DNA of 64,000 nt from Azadirachta indica (GCA_022749755.1 CM040449.1:12558363-12622362), one strand, 5' to 3'. Positions 48,791 through 60,699 are shown, numbered from the stretch's first letter. Numbers and translations are program-made. The notes: generated by a model from the sequence alone, not told the origin.

Positions 48791-49119
48791 AATAAGATAC
48801 TCAAAAAATTAATAGAATATACTGGTAATAATTCAATCTCATGGGATAACATTACCTATGGTTAACTTTTTAGTTTTATGAAAAAAAGAAGCTTTAACTT
48901 TTTGTCAAGAATTAAAAGATAAAAGAATAGTAAAATGTTTTCTTTTAAGCAAACTTTAAGAGCATTTTGTAAATAATATGGTTATGAGGGCCTCAGAGTA
49001 CCATTCTGTAGAAAGCCAAAATCTATAGCTTATCATAAAAAGCTCAATAAGATAGTCAAGCCCAATGCACCTAATTACAAAAAATCCAAAAAGTCTATGA
49101 AGTCCAAATCCAAAAAACA

Positions 49120-49240
49120 ACCCATATTCTATTGGATCTGTAAGTGTCCAGGTCATACTTCTAAGCAATGTAGAGTTAAGAACAAAATCAATGAAATATA
49201 TTCAAATATGAACCCGAACTAAGAGAAAAACTTAGCCAAC
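49120..49240 (+). pseudogene. Copy A zinc-knuckle remnant
   Basis: YWICKCPGHTSKQCRVKNKI resembles the CCHC knuckle with its basic flank that ends caulimovirid capsid proteins. The spacing of the first cysteines is not canonical, so metal binding is doubtful. Confidence 0.6.
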
Positions 49241-49799
49241 TACTTCTTAGTAAAAACTCCAATCTAGTAAAAAGTAATTCGGACTCAGAAAATATTCAAC
49301 TCTTAGAAGATTCTAATGAAACTATTAATAGTGATAGCAATTCTGAAGAAATTTGTAATTACAAAACTATCAATATATTAGGAATAAGTAGAAAAGTAGA
49401 TAAGCAATTTCTTTTAGATATTATAGATAAGATAAAAGATTCTTCTACTAAATAAGACTACTTAATAAAACTTAGAGAAATTCTTTTAGATGAACAAAGA
49501 ATCAATACTTTAGAACCTTTTAGTTTAATCAAGGTCTTAGATAAATACCTTTCTCAAAATCTATGTAAATAAGTTATTACAGAAGAATTTCAACAAGAAG
49601 TAAGTCAAAGACTTAGAAAAAATTATTAATGATCAACAACGTAGCCAACTTCATTTAAATGTTAGAGTTACTCAATTAGAAACTTCACAAAGGACCAGTC
49701 TTTATCCTAATTACCGAAACCAATCTAGATCCAAGTCCATCTCAACCAGAACCTATAAAAGACTCTGATACTCCATTCATTTAATTAGTAAATAAAATT

Positions 49800-50140
49800 A
49801 ATTTTAAAAAATAGTATATAAGAATTTCTTTACATATAGGCAATAGTTTTTCTTCAGAAATAATTGCATTAGTTGACTATATTCAAGAAAGAATAATCTT
49901 TACTCAATTTAACGAAAAGACTAGTGAACATTTGTGTGGAGTAAATGGAAGTAGTTCAAATATTAGGTATAAATTATCAAAAGCAAAAAATTACAATCAA
50001 AATTATTGTTGCGAAAATTCCTTTATTTTAGTAAAAAACCTTACACAAAATATTATTTTAGGCACACCTTTTCTTACTCAAATATATCATTTTTTCGTAA
50101 ATAGTCATGGTATTCATAAATGTGTTTTAGAAAAGTAAAC
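49800..50140 (+). pseudogene. Copy A aspartic-protease remnant
   Basis: The end of the retropepsin-like domain is readable: FILVKNLTQNIILGTPFLTQIY, with the ILGTPFL block of pararetroviral proteases. An active-site DTG/DSG could not be read cleanly upstream. Confidence 0.7.
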
Positions 50141-50449
50141 TACTTTTCAATTTTTGTTTCCTATTAGTCAAAAAAATATCCACCTACTCCAACAAAATTC
50201 CATAAAAAGCCAAATTAACATTATAACCCACAAACGTATGCATATTCAATTTTTACAAAAAAAAAATTATGCATGAAAAATATAGCAAAACAATTAGATT
50301 CCCCTATTATTCAATCACAGATTCAATAATATCAGGCAACTTTAATAAAAAATATCTGCTTTAGTTAGAAAAGGACTTTTTATGTCAAAAAACATATAGT
50401 CCATTTAACCTATGAAAAGGACTTTAGTTAGAAAAATATTTCCACTAAA

Positions 50450-51780
50450 GCAGGACTTATTCAAATGAATAGTGAGCTTTTAGAACATTGTAAAAAGGAA
50501 ATTAGTGATCTTTTAGTCAAAGAAACCTTATTAGGAAATGCAAGTCCTTTTAGAGTTGTAGTACATTTTATGTCAATAAAAATTCGGAAATAAAATGTGA
50601 TGTTCTTAGGCTAGTAATTAATTACAAACTTTTAAACAAAATACTCCAATGGATTAGATACCCAATACCCAATAAGCAAGATCTACTCAATAGACTTCAT
50701 AGTGCATGCATCTAGTAAATTTGATATAAAATCAGGATTTTGGTAAGTTCAAATAGCTGAGGAAGATAGATATAAAACTGCATTACTTCATTTGGACATT
50801 ATGAATGGAATGTAATGCCATTCGAACTTAAAAATGCTCCTAGTGAATTCTAAAATATTATGAATGACTTTTTTATCCCCTATACTCATTTCACAATAGT
50901 ATACATTGATGACATGTTGAGTTTTAGTCAATTAATAGATCTACATCTTAAACATCTAAAAACATTCTTACAAATAGTAAAAAATAATGGATTTATAGTG
51001 TTGGCCACTAGATTCAAACTATTCCAAACTAGAATTAGATTTCTGGTCAGGAAATATATTGGAATATATTTAACCTATTAGTAGAAACATATAATTTGCA
51101 TCATGTTTTCTAGACGAGATAAAATACCGTTTTCAATTACAAAAATTTTTAGGATCTTTGAATTATGTAGCTGATTTTTTTCCATACCTTAGACAATTAT
51201 GCAAGTCTTTATACAATAGGTTATCTAAAAATCCTCCTGCATGGTCTGACGAACATATTAAAATAGTCCAAACTTTTAAACAAAAGATAAAGGTTCTTCC
51301 TTGTCCAATTATTCCAAATCCTTTAGCAAGTCTTATAATAGAAACCGATGCATTAGATATAGGTTATGATGGTATTTTTAAACAAAAATTAGGAGATTTT
51401 TGTAATGAACAAATAGTTAGATTTTATTCGAGTGTATGGAACAATCCTCAAAAGAATTATTAAACCATTAAAAAAGAAATCTTAACAATTGTTCTTTGTA
51501 TTATAAAATTTCAAGATGATTTATTCAATAAACAATTTTCACTAAAAATTTATTATAAATCTACAAAAGACATTTTAGAAAAAGATGTTAAAAATATAGT
51601 TTCTAAACAAATTTTTATAAGATGGCAAGCAATTTTAGTAAATTTAGATTTTTCAATCGCCTATATAAAAAAAGAGAATAACTCTCTTCTAGACTATCTT
51701 ACTAGAAAATTCCTTCAAGGAAAAACTAATATAAACAAAATTCACCCGAAATGTTCTTAAAGAAAACTATGAAACTTTTA
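50450..51780 (+). pseudogene. Copy A reverse transcriptase / RNase H remnant
   Basis: RT: FDIKSGFW and VQIAEEDRYKTAL, then the catalytic YIDDM (about 50905) in FTIVYIDDMLSF, then the thumb and connection block FLGSLNYVADFFPYLRQL. RNase H: IETDALDIGYDGI, SSVWNNPQKNY and KEILTIVLCI, ending in YIKKENNSLLDYLTRKFL. Stops occur near 50592, 51081 and 51462 and frames shift, so it cannot encode an enzyme, although the YIDD box survives. Confidence 0.88.
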
Positions 51781-52990
51781 GATTATGTAATGGCTACTCA
51801 AGATTCTAGTCAAGATTTTAGGTTGTCTACCTCAGGTATGACTTCGCTTACTCATGAATTTCCTCTTTTAACCTATACTCAAGGTATACAAGGGTTATCT
51901 ACCTAAGTTGAGTCATCTACCCAACAAAATACTTAAAAACATACGGTGTCATCTATGCCAAATATGAAAAAATCACATTATCAAGTCAAAGCTTCAATTG
52001 AACATATTCAAATCAGCCCTTATGATAAGACAATTAGCCTACAAGAATTACAAAATCTTACTATAAGATTATTCCACCCTAATTGTCTTTAATCCTAGTA
52101 AATACTTAATCTGTAGAAATTACTCATGACAAAAATCCCAAAAATAAAAAAAAATAGTTTACTCAACTTGTAAAATCAAAAAGGTTATCTCGCAACAAGA
52201 TTTCCTTTCTACCTCTATACATTCATCTATTCCATTTTTTGTCCCATTCAAACGCAATTAATTTAACTACATAGACTACCAATTAGCTTGGTTTAAGATG
52301 TTTTATCTTAGAAGTTTTGACCGTTCTTGGTTTGTTTATTTCGATAATCAATGTCTAAACATAATGCCATCATGGTTCCAAGAATGGTGGTTTTATTTAA
52401 AACTAAATGACTCAATTTACCCAAAACAAAGTACTCAAGAGTCTTTCTCCTGGTACATAAAAAATATGCAAAGAACTAATCAACCTTATTTTTAAGAAAT
52501 TTTCTTTCATATTAATTTCTTTATTCCATGGATATTATCATGGAATTTTATAGAAGAAAAATATTATCCAAAATATTATTTAAGCCTGATAAGAGAATTC
52601 AAAATAAAATAGTGGGATAAATATGACTTAAAAAAAGTAGCCCCGAAGGCTCTTACTCAATGGTTAAAATCTAGACAAACTAGTGGTACTCAATATCTTC
52701 TAAGTTCACCTCCTCAAAAGACAATTTTGCCAGTTAAAAGTAAATCAGTCCCTCTTCAACAAAATCTCGAGAATCTTATAGTAAAAAGAAAAATATAAGA
52801 AAATATTATTCAAAATTGTTGGACAAAATTATGTAAGAAATTGATGAAAATCATGACTTTGCTCGAGAATATTCAATAGGTTCATCACTAGGATAGAATC
52901 ATGATCCTTTTGGTGGACCATTTACTCGAGACCTATTTAAGTTGTAAAGGTTCGTGGACACCACAGTTTAATTATTCAAGATTCTCAAGA
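51765..52990 (+). pseudogene. Copy A second-ORF remnant
   Basis: After RNase H comes a separate region with SHYQVKASIEHIQI, LQNLTIRLFHPNCL, FYLRSFDRSWFVYFDNQ, QEWWFYLKLNDSIYP and QESFSWYIKNMQRTNQPYF. It is also present in copy B at 53920-55090. It corresponds to the downstream ORF of unknown function seen in some plant caulimovirids. It is interrupted many times. Confidence 0.65.
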
Positions 52991-53343
52991 CAAAGCTACT
53001 CAATTATTAAAAGAAGATAAAGCTGCTTTCAGTGTAAAAGCATATAAAGCCTGTAACCAACAACAAGCATTTACTTTATTCAAAAGTTATAAATTTAGTT
53101 AAAAATTCTATTCCATTATTAAAGTTGTAATTGATTGTATTCAATTATTATAAGAATCGTAGGCTAGTTACTCTAATATTTAAACCTCTTTGTTCTCCAT
53201 TATGAGTTAGAGGCCAATTTAGAGGCGAATTGGAAACTAAAAATCTTTTACAAAATTTAGCCATCAATAAAATTTTCTATTCTCAAAATTGTTCTCTTTT
53301 ATTGCAATTAGTATATTGTCAATAAATTTTCATTTTATTTTCA

Positions 53344-53530
53344 AATATTTTAGATCAATATTCATGTACTCCCAATTTTCATATATTCTTAAATAAATTT
53401 TCTCAAAATTTCCTTAGAATTGTATATCCTGCAATTAATACCCAGGATATACAATTCTAAGAAAATTCTGAGAAAATTTATTTAAGAATATATGAAAATT
53501 GGGAGTATATGAATATTGATCTAAAATATT
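53344..53530. repeat. Centre of the viral palindrome
   Basis: ttagaattgtatatcct (53414-53430) is exactly complementary to aggatatacaattctaa (53444-53460), across a 13-bp spacer. Pairing continues outward with few mismatches for at least 85 bp each side, and then as the diverged copy A / copy B match. Confidence 0.93.
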
Positions 53531-53917
53531 TAAAAATATAATGAAAAGTTATTGAGCATATAATGATTGAAATAAAATAGAACAATTTTTTAGAATAGAA
53601 AATTTTATTGATGGCTAAATTTTACAACGGATTCTGAGTTTTCAATTTGCCTCCAAATTGGCCTTTGCCTTAAAATGGAGAATGAAAAGGTTTAAATACT
53701 AGAGTAACTAGCCTACGATTCTTATAATAATTGAATACAATCAATTACAACTTTAATAATTGAATAGAAATTTTAACTAAATTTATAACTTTTGAATAAA
53801 GTAGATGCTTGTTGTCGGTCATGAACTTCACATGCTTTTGCATCGAAAACAGCTTTGTCTTCTTCTGATAATTGAGTAACTTTGTCTTAAGATTCTTGAA
53901 TAATTGAACTGTGGAGT

Positions 53918-55090
53918 TTACGAACATTTATAGCTCAAATGGGTGTTGAGTAAATGGTCCACTAAAAGGATCATCATTTTATCATAACGATGAACTTGTT
54001 GAAGATTCTTGAGTAGATTCATGATCTTCATCAATTTCTTGCATAATTTTATCCAACAACTTTGAATAATATTCTCTTTTATTTTTCTTTTTGCTATGAG
54101 ATCCCAAGACTTTATTGAAAAGGGATTGACTTTATCTTTAGCTGGCAAAATTATCTTCTGGGAGGCAAACTTGGAAGACATTAAGTACCACCAGCTTGTT
54201 TGAATTTTAACCATTGAGTAAGGGCCTTTAAGGCTACTTTGTTTAAGTCATATTTATTCCACCATTTTATTTTGAATTCTCTGAAAAGGCTTAAATAACA
54301 TTTTGGATAATATTTTTTTACCATAAAATTCTATGATAATATCCATGGAATAAAAAAATTAATATGAAAGGAAATTTCTTGAAAATAAGGTTGATTAGTT
54401 TTCGGCATATTTTTGATGTACCAAGGAAAAAACTCTTGAGTAATTTATTTTGGGTAAATTGAGTCCTTTGGTCCTAAATAAAACCACCATTCTTGCAATC
54501 ATGATGACATTACGTTTGGACATTGACTATTACTCAACCAAGCTAATTGGTAGTTTAGATAGTTAAATTAATTGGGTTTAAATGGGACAGAAAATGGAAT
54601 AGGTTAATATATTGAGATAGAAAGGAAATCTTGTCGAGAGATAACGTTTTTGATTTTACAGGTTGAGTAAGTTATTTCTTTTTTATTTTTGAGATTTTTG
54701 TGATGGGTAATTTTTACAGATTAAGTATCTATTAGGATTAATTCATAGAATTGTCCAATTTTGAGTATATTCTCTGTAAGATAAAGACAATCAGGGTGGA
54801 ATAATCTTAGAGTAAGATTTTGTAATTTTTTTAAGCTAATTGTTTTATCATAAGGGGTGATTTGAATATGTTCAATTGAAGCTTTGACTTGATAATGTGA
54901 TTTTTTTATATTTGGCGTAGATGACACCATATGTTTTTGAGTGTTTTGTTAGGTAGATGACCCTTATATAGCTTAACTATAGGTCAAAGGAGGAAATTCA
55001 TGAGTAAGTAGGGTCACACCTGAGCTAGCCACCCTAGAATCTTGTCTAAAACCTTGGGTAGTCATCTCATAATCTAAAGGTTTCATAGTT
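53918..55090 (-). pseudogene. Copy B second-ORF remnant
   Basis: Counterpart of 51765-52990 in copy A: SHYQVKASIEHIQITPYDK around 54905, LRLFHPDCLYL, and the Lys-rich block at 53918-54214. Broken by stops and frame changes. Function unknown. Confidence 0.65.
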
Positions 55091-55109
55091 TTCTTTAAGA
55101 ATATTTTGG

Positions 55110-56110
55110 GTGAATTTTGTTTATATTAGTTTTTTCTTGTAAAAGTTCTCTGATAAGATAGTTTGCAAGAGAGTTATTCTCTCCCTTTATATAGGCGATT
55201 AAAAAATCAAAATTTACTAAAATTGCTTGCCATCTTGCAAATATATATTTAGAAACTAAATTTTTAACATCTTTTTTTAAAACGTCGTTTACAAATTTGC
55301 AATCAATTCTTAGTAAAAATTATTTATTGAATAAATCGTCTGAAAATTTTATAATACAAAGAACAATCGATAAGATTTCTTTTTTAATAGTTGAATAATT
55401 TTTTTGAGTATTATTCCATATACCCGAATAAAATCTAATTATTTGTTCAGTAGAAGATCTCTTAATTTTTGTTTAAGAATACCACTATAACCTATATTTG
55501 ATGCATTGTTTCTACTATAAAACTTGCTAAAGGATCTGGAATAACTAGATAAAGAAGAATCTTTATCTTTTTTTTAAGAGTTTAGACTATTTTAGTATGT
55601 TCGTCAAACCATGTAGGAAGATTTTAGATAACCTATTATATAAAGGCTTGCATAATTGTCTAAGGTTTGGGAACAAATCAGCTAGATAATTCAAAGATCT
55701 TAAAAATCTTTGTAATTGAGTACGATCTTTTATCTCATCTGGAAAATGTGATACAAAATTCTATGCTTCTACTAATGAGTTGAATAATATTCCTATACAT
55801 CTCGTGACTAAGGAATCTAATTTTAATTTGCAATAGTTTGAATTTAGTGACCGACACAAAAAGTCCATTATTTTTTACTATTTGTAAGAATGTTTTCAGA
55901 TGTTTAAAATGTTGATCTATTGATTGAATAAAAGTTAACACGTCAACAATGTATACTATTGTGAAGTAAGTGTATGGGGTAAAAATGTCATTTATAATAT
56001 TTTATAATTCACTAAGGGCATTTTTGAGTCTGAAAGGCATTATGTTCCATTTGTAATGTTCCAATAGAGTAGTGAATGCAGTTTTATACATATCTTTCTC
56101 AACTATTTTA
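55110..56110 (-). pseudogene. Copy B reverse transcriptase / RNase H remnant with altered YIDD
   Basis: The catalytic box reads YIVDV where copies A and C have YIDD, so the first aspartate is lost. The N-terminal RT blocks and the protease are missing by deletion near 56110-56180. A connection block and degraded RNase H follow, to about 55110. Confidence 0.8.
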
Positions 56111-56179
56111 TAAAACTGCATTGCTTACAGATGAGATTTATTACAGATATGAAATAAGTGTAATAGATAGTCTAAATTA

Positions 56180-57110
56180 CTTTCTATTAGACTAAAGTCT
56201 TTACTAAGAAGTAGTTGGCTAAATTTTTCTCTTAGTTCAGGTTCATCTTGGAATATTTCATTGATTTCGTTCTTAACTCTACATTGCTTACATCGTTTAG
56301 AAGTGTGATATGAAAGCTTATAGATTTAACAGACTATGGGTTATTTTTTGGATTAGGGCTTCCTGGACTTTTTGGGTTTTTCGTAATAAGGTTTAGTAGG
56401 CTTGACTCTCTTATTGAGCTTCTTATAGTAAGTTCTAGATTTTGGCTTTCTACAAGATAATGCTTTAAGGTCATCATAACCATATTACTTACAAAAACCT
56501 CTTACAATTTGCTTAAAAGAAAACTGTTCTCTATTCTTTTTGTCTTTTAATTCTTGACAAAAATTTCAAACTTTCTTTTTATAAAACCAAAGAGTTAACC
56601 ATAGGTAATGTTATCCCACGAGATTGCATTACCATCAGTATATTCTACTAATTTTCTTGAGTATCCTATTGGCAAAGATTTTGTGTAATTCTGAAATGAA
56701 TCTTTCTTTTCAGAAAGATGCATTACAGTCTGAACGTTGGAATATATGAGTTGTGAATACATCTTTATACCATCTAAAATCTCTTAAGGTTGGACACTGA
56801 AGATTAGTTAAGACTAATTTAGAGCTTTTTAATTCTTCTATAGAGTTGCCTATGAAATACATAGCTATAGAATAAATAAGGACTTTTACAGCATTTTGAA
56901 GCTCTTTTTCTTGTTGAAATCCTTCTTCATCTTCTACTGTGTACATTTCTACATGATTAAGGATGGTTTTGTTGAATACTAAAAGACAAACTATTATCCC
57001 ACCAATAACGGAGGGATCTTGTAAAGACAAATTTTGTTATTAAAAGTTTAGCCGCTTGATGGTCAGAGCATTTTGTTGCTTTATAAGCAGTTGATGCCAT
57101 TTCCATCTCT
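56180..57110 (-). pseudogene. Copy B capsid C-terminal and zinc-knuckle remnant
   Basis: The stretch at 56710-57030 is open and has VIGGIIVCLLVFN, LQCPTLRDFRWYKDVFTTHIF and FQQEKELQNAVK, matching copy A 48440-48780. The basic and Cys/His-containing region follows to about 56250 (QCRVKNEINEIF). Confidence 0.75.
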
Positions 57111-57183
57111 TAGAGTAAATTCATAAATTCATACTCAGATCTTCCATCTATGTTCCTTTCCTGGATAGCATCTCCAGTATATT

Positions 57184-58135
57184 TTTTAGAAGAAAATTCT
57201 AGTGGTCAAATACTAATTAGATTTAATTCTTTTAGGCAACCTAGACAAACCTCTACTTGTTCAGATTTCCAAGATTGTAGATCATCCTTTTCAATTCCTA
57301 GAATTTCTAGAATAAATCAAAAAATAGACATTCAATCCGAGGCTCAATCTTTTGTTAAGTATTCAAACCTAGTAGCAGAACCCGTAGTTGAATTAAGCCA
57401 TGGGCCGAATTCCCAAACTTTATTAGATTTTCAATCTATTAATGTTGTAAAAAAAGGAAATTGGAAATAGATAAGGAATTTCTTAGAGTTTGGATCAGAA
57501 CGAAATAAAGATAAAAAAACATGGTTCCTTAATACAATGGATTTAGATGATCAAGCTTGTATTAAGAATTGTTGGTACAAAGAAATGAATCAATATAAGA
57601 TTAATATTCTATTTTTTGAGTGATTTGAGATGAATTAGATAAGTTTAATCTAGACCTTCCTTATCTATTTTTTAGCCCATATATCAACGTAGGAACTTCC
57701 AATTTATATAAATGGGAAACCAAAGCCTATGAATTTATTCAATCTAAACATCTACTTTTAAAACCCATTACTATTCAAAATTCAAGAGTATCTATTTTAG
57801 CAAGCCCATTTAAAGTAGCTAATAATAGGTCTAATAATGATCCAACCCAATTAGGGGATATCAAACATGTCTATGAATAGAATAATTTTCAATCTCAAAT
57901 ATTACAAACAGTAGTCAACCACTTGACCCATATAAAAAATAAAATAGACCAACTTAAGCCTACCTCAACTTTTCCATCTAGTATTTCTCACCTCACTTTT
58001 AAGTCTTAAAACTTAGCTCAACTAGTTACTTTTCCAAAAATAGACCTATTAAAACAGATTAATCAAAGATTAGCCAACCTGTCAAGACCTGGTAAAGTAA
58101 AAATGATAAATGGAAGTGAGTCTAATTCCACAGTA
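57184..58135 (+). pseudogene. Inverted capsid block within copy B
   Basis: Matches copy A 47206-48120 in the same (+) orientation (ENSSGQILIRFNSFRQPRQTSTC...SFSIPRISRINQKID), although everything around it in copy B is on the - strand. It begins abruptly after 57183 and ends near 58135, where a pair of 27-bp direct repeats starts. This indicates an inversion or a nested insertion of a related fragment. Confidence 0.78.
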
Positions 58136-58146
58136 GTAATGTATAT

Positions 58147-58244
58147 ATTATACACTATTGGCTATAATTTTTACAATTCTACACAAGTAATTGTCCCATA
58201 TATAAATGATTTGTAAAATTATACACTATTGGCTATAATTTTTA
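58147..58244. repeat. 27-bp direct repeats at the copy B inversion breakpoint
   Basis: The word tacactattggctataatt sits in identical 27-bp copies at 58147-58173 and 58218-58244. A close inverted relative, ctaatagtgtataatttt, occurs near 61740, at a break in copy C. Confidence 0.85.
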
Positions 58245-58940
58245 TGATTTTACTGGAGTATCTTGATGTTTTGTTTGAATATTCAAGATAGAAGTTTCTC
58301 TTCTATCATCTTGGAGTAAACATCTAGGGTTAAATTGAGACGTAATTTGTTTGAAATAAATTTTATATAAAACCATGTAACCTTGTCTATGGGTTTGAAA
58401 TTCGAGTTTTGGAATATGAATATTAAGTACTAAAGTGTCTAAGATGGTTGGATCATGTAAACTAACTTGAAAATGAGGGGAACAATTGAAATAAATTGCA
58501 TCATTGCATACATTTGACTGAACTACACCTAAAAGAGAGTTTTGGAATTTGAGTAATGTTTTATCTCTTAATAAAACTAATATTGGTGAGTTTAGACCTT
58601 TTCTAGCTAAAAGTTTAATAGCTATTTGAAGAAGTCCAAAATTGATATAATTAAAATTTTGATTTCTATATTTATTGAGTACAGTTGAATTAGGAAGCTT
58701 TATCTCCTCAAATTCATTTTGAAGAGATAAGGTTTCTTTATGCTCTTTAATGGAATATATAGTCCTAAAATCAAATTTTCTTATATCATAAATAATATTT
58801 GGTGAAATATTGGGTAATTTATCCTTTGCTAAGTAATTTTTTATATTAGTAATTTTGCTCATAATTTCCTTAAAACTGATTATTTTAGAGGAATCCTTAA
58901 ATTTAGAATTTAAAAATTTTCTAATTGATGATGCCATGAT
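58242..58940 (-). pseudogene. Copy B movement-protein region, largely open
   Basis: An open frame with a probable start at 58937 (MASSIRKFLNSK) covers the caulimovirid movement domain, including NIKNYLAKDKLPNISPN, LNKYRNQNFNYINFGLLQIA, RDKTLLKFQNSLLGV, FQVSLHDPTILDTLVLNIH and LLQDDRRETSILNIQ. By analogy it altered plasmodesmata for cell-to-cell spread. In the parent virus this would be the N-terminus of a longer polyprotein. Here it stops where the inverted block begins, so it is a truncated relic despite being open. Expression is not implied. Confidence 0.83.
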
Positions 58941-59195
58941 TATGTTTATGCATGCAAACAATAGAGAGTATGAGATCTTATACCTAGAGAGAGTCAACCG
59001 TATTAGGTGGTGAGAAAAGCTGGTCTTATTGCCCTCTTCTCCTCATAGGACTTACAGGCGTTGAAACGCTCCTTTCCTAACTGCAACCTTTCTAAGCGGG
59101 TAGATCTCTAACAATTCTAAGTGTTTAACACTCACAAACATAAAATAAAACTTTAGTTAATTTTAAAAATCTCTTGGCTCTAATGCCGATTTTAC
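58941..59195 (-). promoter_or_regulatory. Copy B viral leader with tRNA-Met-type primer-binding site
   Basis: On the - strand CGGCATTAGAGC (59188-59177) matches 9 of 12 bases of the TGGTATCAGAGC site complementary to initiator tRNA-Met used by caulimovirids. A roughly 235-base leader follows, before the movement-protein ATG. It includes a GC-richer stretch (59020-59110) containing short complementary words that could fold. Confidence 0.65.
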
Positions 59196-59270
59196 TCAAC
59201 CATGAGTTTAATAATGTTTTTTAAAACTATAATATATACCAAAAAAAAATTCTAAAAACATATTTATTAT

Positions 59271-60317
59271 AATATATTGAAGATAGAGATGTGATACAAA
59301 AAGTAAAAAATGACCAACAATACATATTAAATGAATAATTTTGTAACATGATGTACAAGATGTATATATTTTTATTATTGTAAAAAATAAAGAGTAGGTG
59401 ATCAAAAGGAATATCAAAGACTACTTAATCAAATTTGTGATCCTTACCAATATCTATACATATTAAATAAATAATAATATTTTTCTAAATAAATATTACC
59501 TACTTTTTGATACATTAAATTTTATCTCTACTTAAAGTTTCATGCCTAATAATATAACTATTACATTTTATATTAATCACAAATATCAATATTATAAAAT
59601 GAACATAAAATTAATTAATAATATAGTATTGTTTACATCTATAGTATCGGTATCATTTCAATATCTTAATTATTATTTAATTTTTTGTTATTAAAATTTA
59701 ATATCATTACTATTATTGTAATTATTTTTAAAAAACAAAATGTCAAAATTAATAATATATTTATTTACATGAATGATATTAATACTAATGCAATATTATA
59801 TTAATTTCTTTAATTCTAGAAATAATATAGAGGTAGCAAAATACACATGAAATACGAGTAGAGTAATTCACAGATGGTGTAGGGACGGTGATGCAGGCTC
59901 AAGGTGAGAAGTCCTGTGAGTAGCATGTGGGCCTCATTAGTCCGTTGGAAGCATCCAATCCATTTAGCCTTACTTTCCCTTTCTTATAACAAAACATAAC
60001 AAAGTAGGTAATCAAAAAAGATAATCAAAGACTAATTTATCAAATTTGTGATCCTTACCAATAACATTTAAACTTCGTGATGATTTATAATACAACTTTA
60101 TCATGAATAGAATATATTGAAGATAGAGATGTGATACAAAAAAGTAAAAAATGATTAATAATACATATTAAATGAATAATTTTTGCAACATGATGTATAG
60201 GATGTATATATTTTTATTATTGTAAAAAATAGAAAGTAGGTAATCAAAAGTAATATCAAATACTACTTTATCAAATTTGTGATCCTTACCAATATCTATA
60301 CATATTAAAGAAATAAT
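59271..60317. repeat. Direct repeat of about 206 bp flanking an 0.63-kb segment
   Basis: 59271-59476 and 60111-60317 are near-identical (both begin aatatattgaagatagagat and share tttttattattgtaaaaaat). A partial third copy is at 60002-60062. Between them, 59860-59980 is a GC-richer patch (gtagggacggtgatgcaggc) of unknown nature. Could be LTR-like ends of a tiny element, a tandem duplication, or viral intergenic DNA. Confidence 0.7.
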
Positions 60318-60359
60318 GCAATGGCTACATTCTATTGCATATTTTTCTTTAAATGATAT

Positions 60360-60600
60360 TTTATTTGAAAATATAATGATTGAAATAAAAGAGAACAATT
60401 TTTGAGAATAGAAAATTTTATTGATGGCTATATTTTACAAAGGATTTTGAGTTTCCAATTCTCCCCTAAATTGGCCTCTGCCTTTGAGTGGAGAACAAAG
60501 TGGCTTAAATACTTGAGTAACTAGCCTATGATTCTTACAATAATTGAATACAATCAATTATAACTTTAATAATTATGTATTATAAATAATCTATAGGCAA
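60360..60600 (-). promoter_or_regulatory. Viral 3' tail: TATA-like and polyadenylation-like signals
   Basis: The segment, conserved in copies A (53100-53340), B (53550-53760) and C, reads on the viral strand ...tatttaagcc, then a short GC-richer stretch, then atcaataaaattttc. This fits the promoter/poly(A) region that gives caulimovirids terminally redundant RNA. Its conservation in three decayed copies is seen directly. The regulatory role is inferred. Confidence 0.5.
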
Positions 60601-60699
60601 ATCATCTATAGTCTTTTCATTGTATAATAAAAAATACATAATCAATTTGAAAATTTGTAACATAATTTTTTTAAAAAATAATTATTATAATTTGAATTT

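Larger units (their letters stand above)
46416..53430 (+). mobile_element. Endogenous caulimovirid (plant pararetrovirus), copy A
   Basis: Decayed viral genome with the order movement protein, capsid/gag-like region, zinc knuckle, aspartic protease, reverse transcriptase, RNase H, a second ORF and a 3' non-coding tail. This order with a separate downstream ORF is like florendovirus-type caulimovirids, but genus is not established here. The 5' leader and the first residues of the movement protein are missing. Every region has stops or frame changes. It ends tail to tail against copy B at 53431-53443. No LTRs or integrase seen, which argues against a retrotransposon. Confidence 0.88.
53444..59195 (-). 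mobile_element. Endogenous caulimovirid, copy B (internally rearranged)
   Basis: Reads leftward from the leader and primer-binding site (59195) through the movement protein (58940-58242). It is then interrupted by an inverted capsid block lying on + (57184-58135). The capsid/zinc-knuckle region (57110-56180) follows. A deletion removes the protease and the start of RT. Then come RT/RNase H (56110-55110), the second ORF (55090-53920) and the 3' tail. Compared by eye in the second-ORF region, it is roughly 90 per cent identical to copy A. All ORFs except the movement-protein stretch are broken. Confidence 0.87.

Noticed and set aside
59271..60317. Solo or paired LTRs
   Set aside because: No TG...CA ends, no primer-binding site beside the left repeat in matching orientation, and only 0.63 kb between. 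Left as an unexplained direct repeat.
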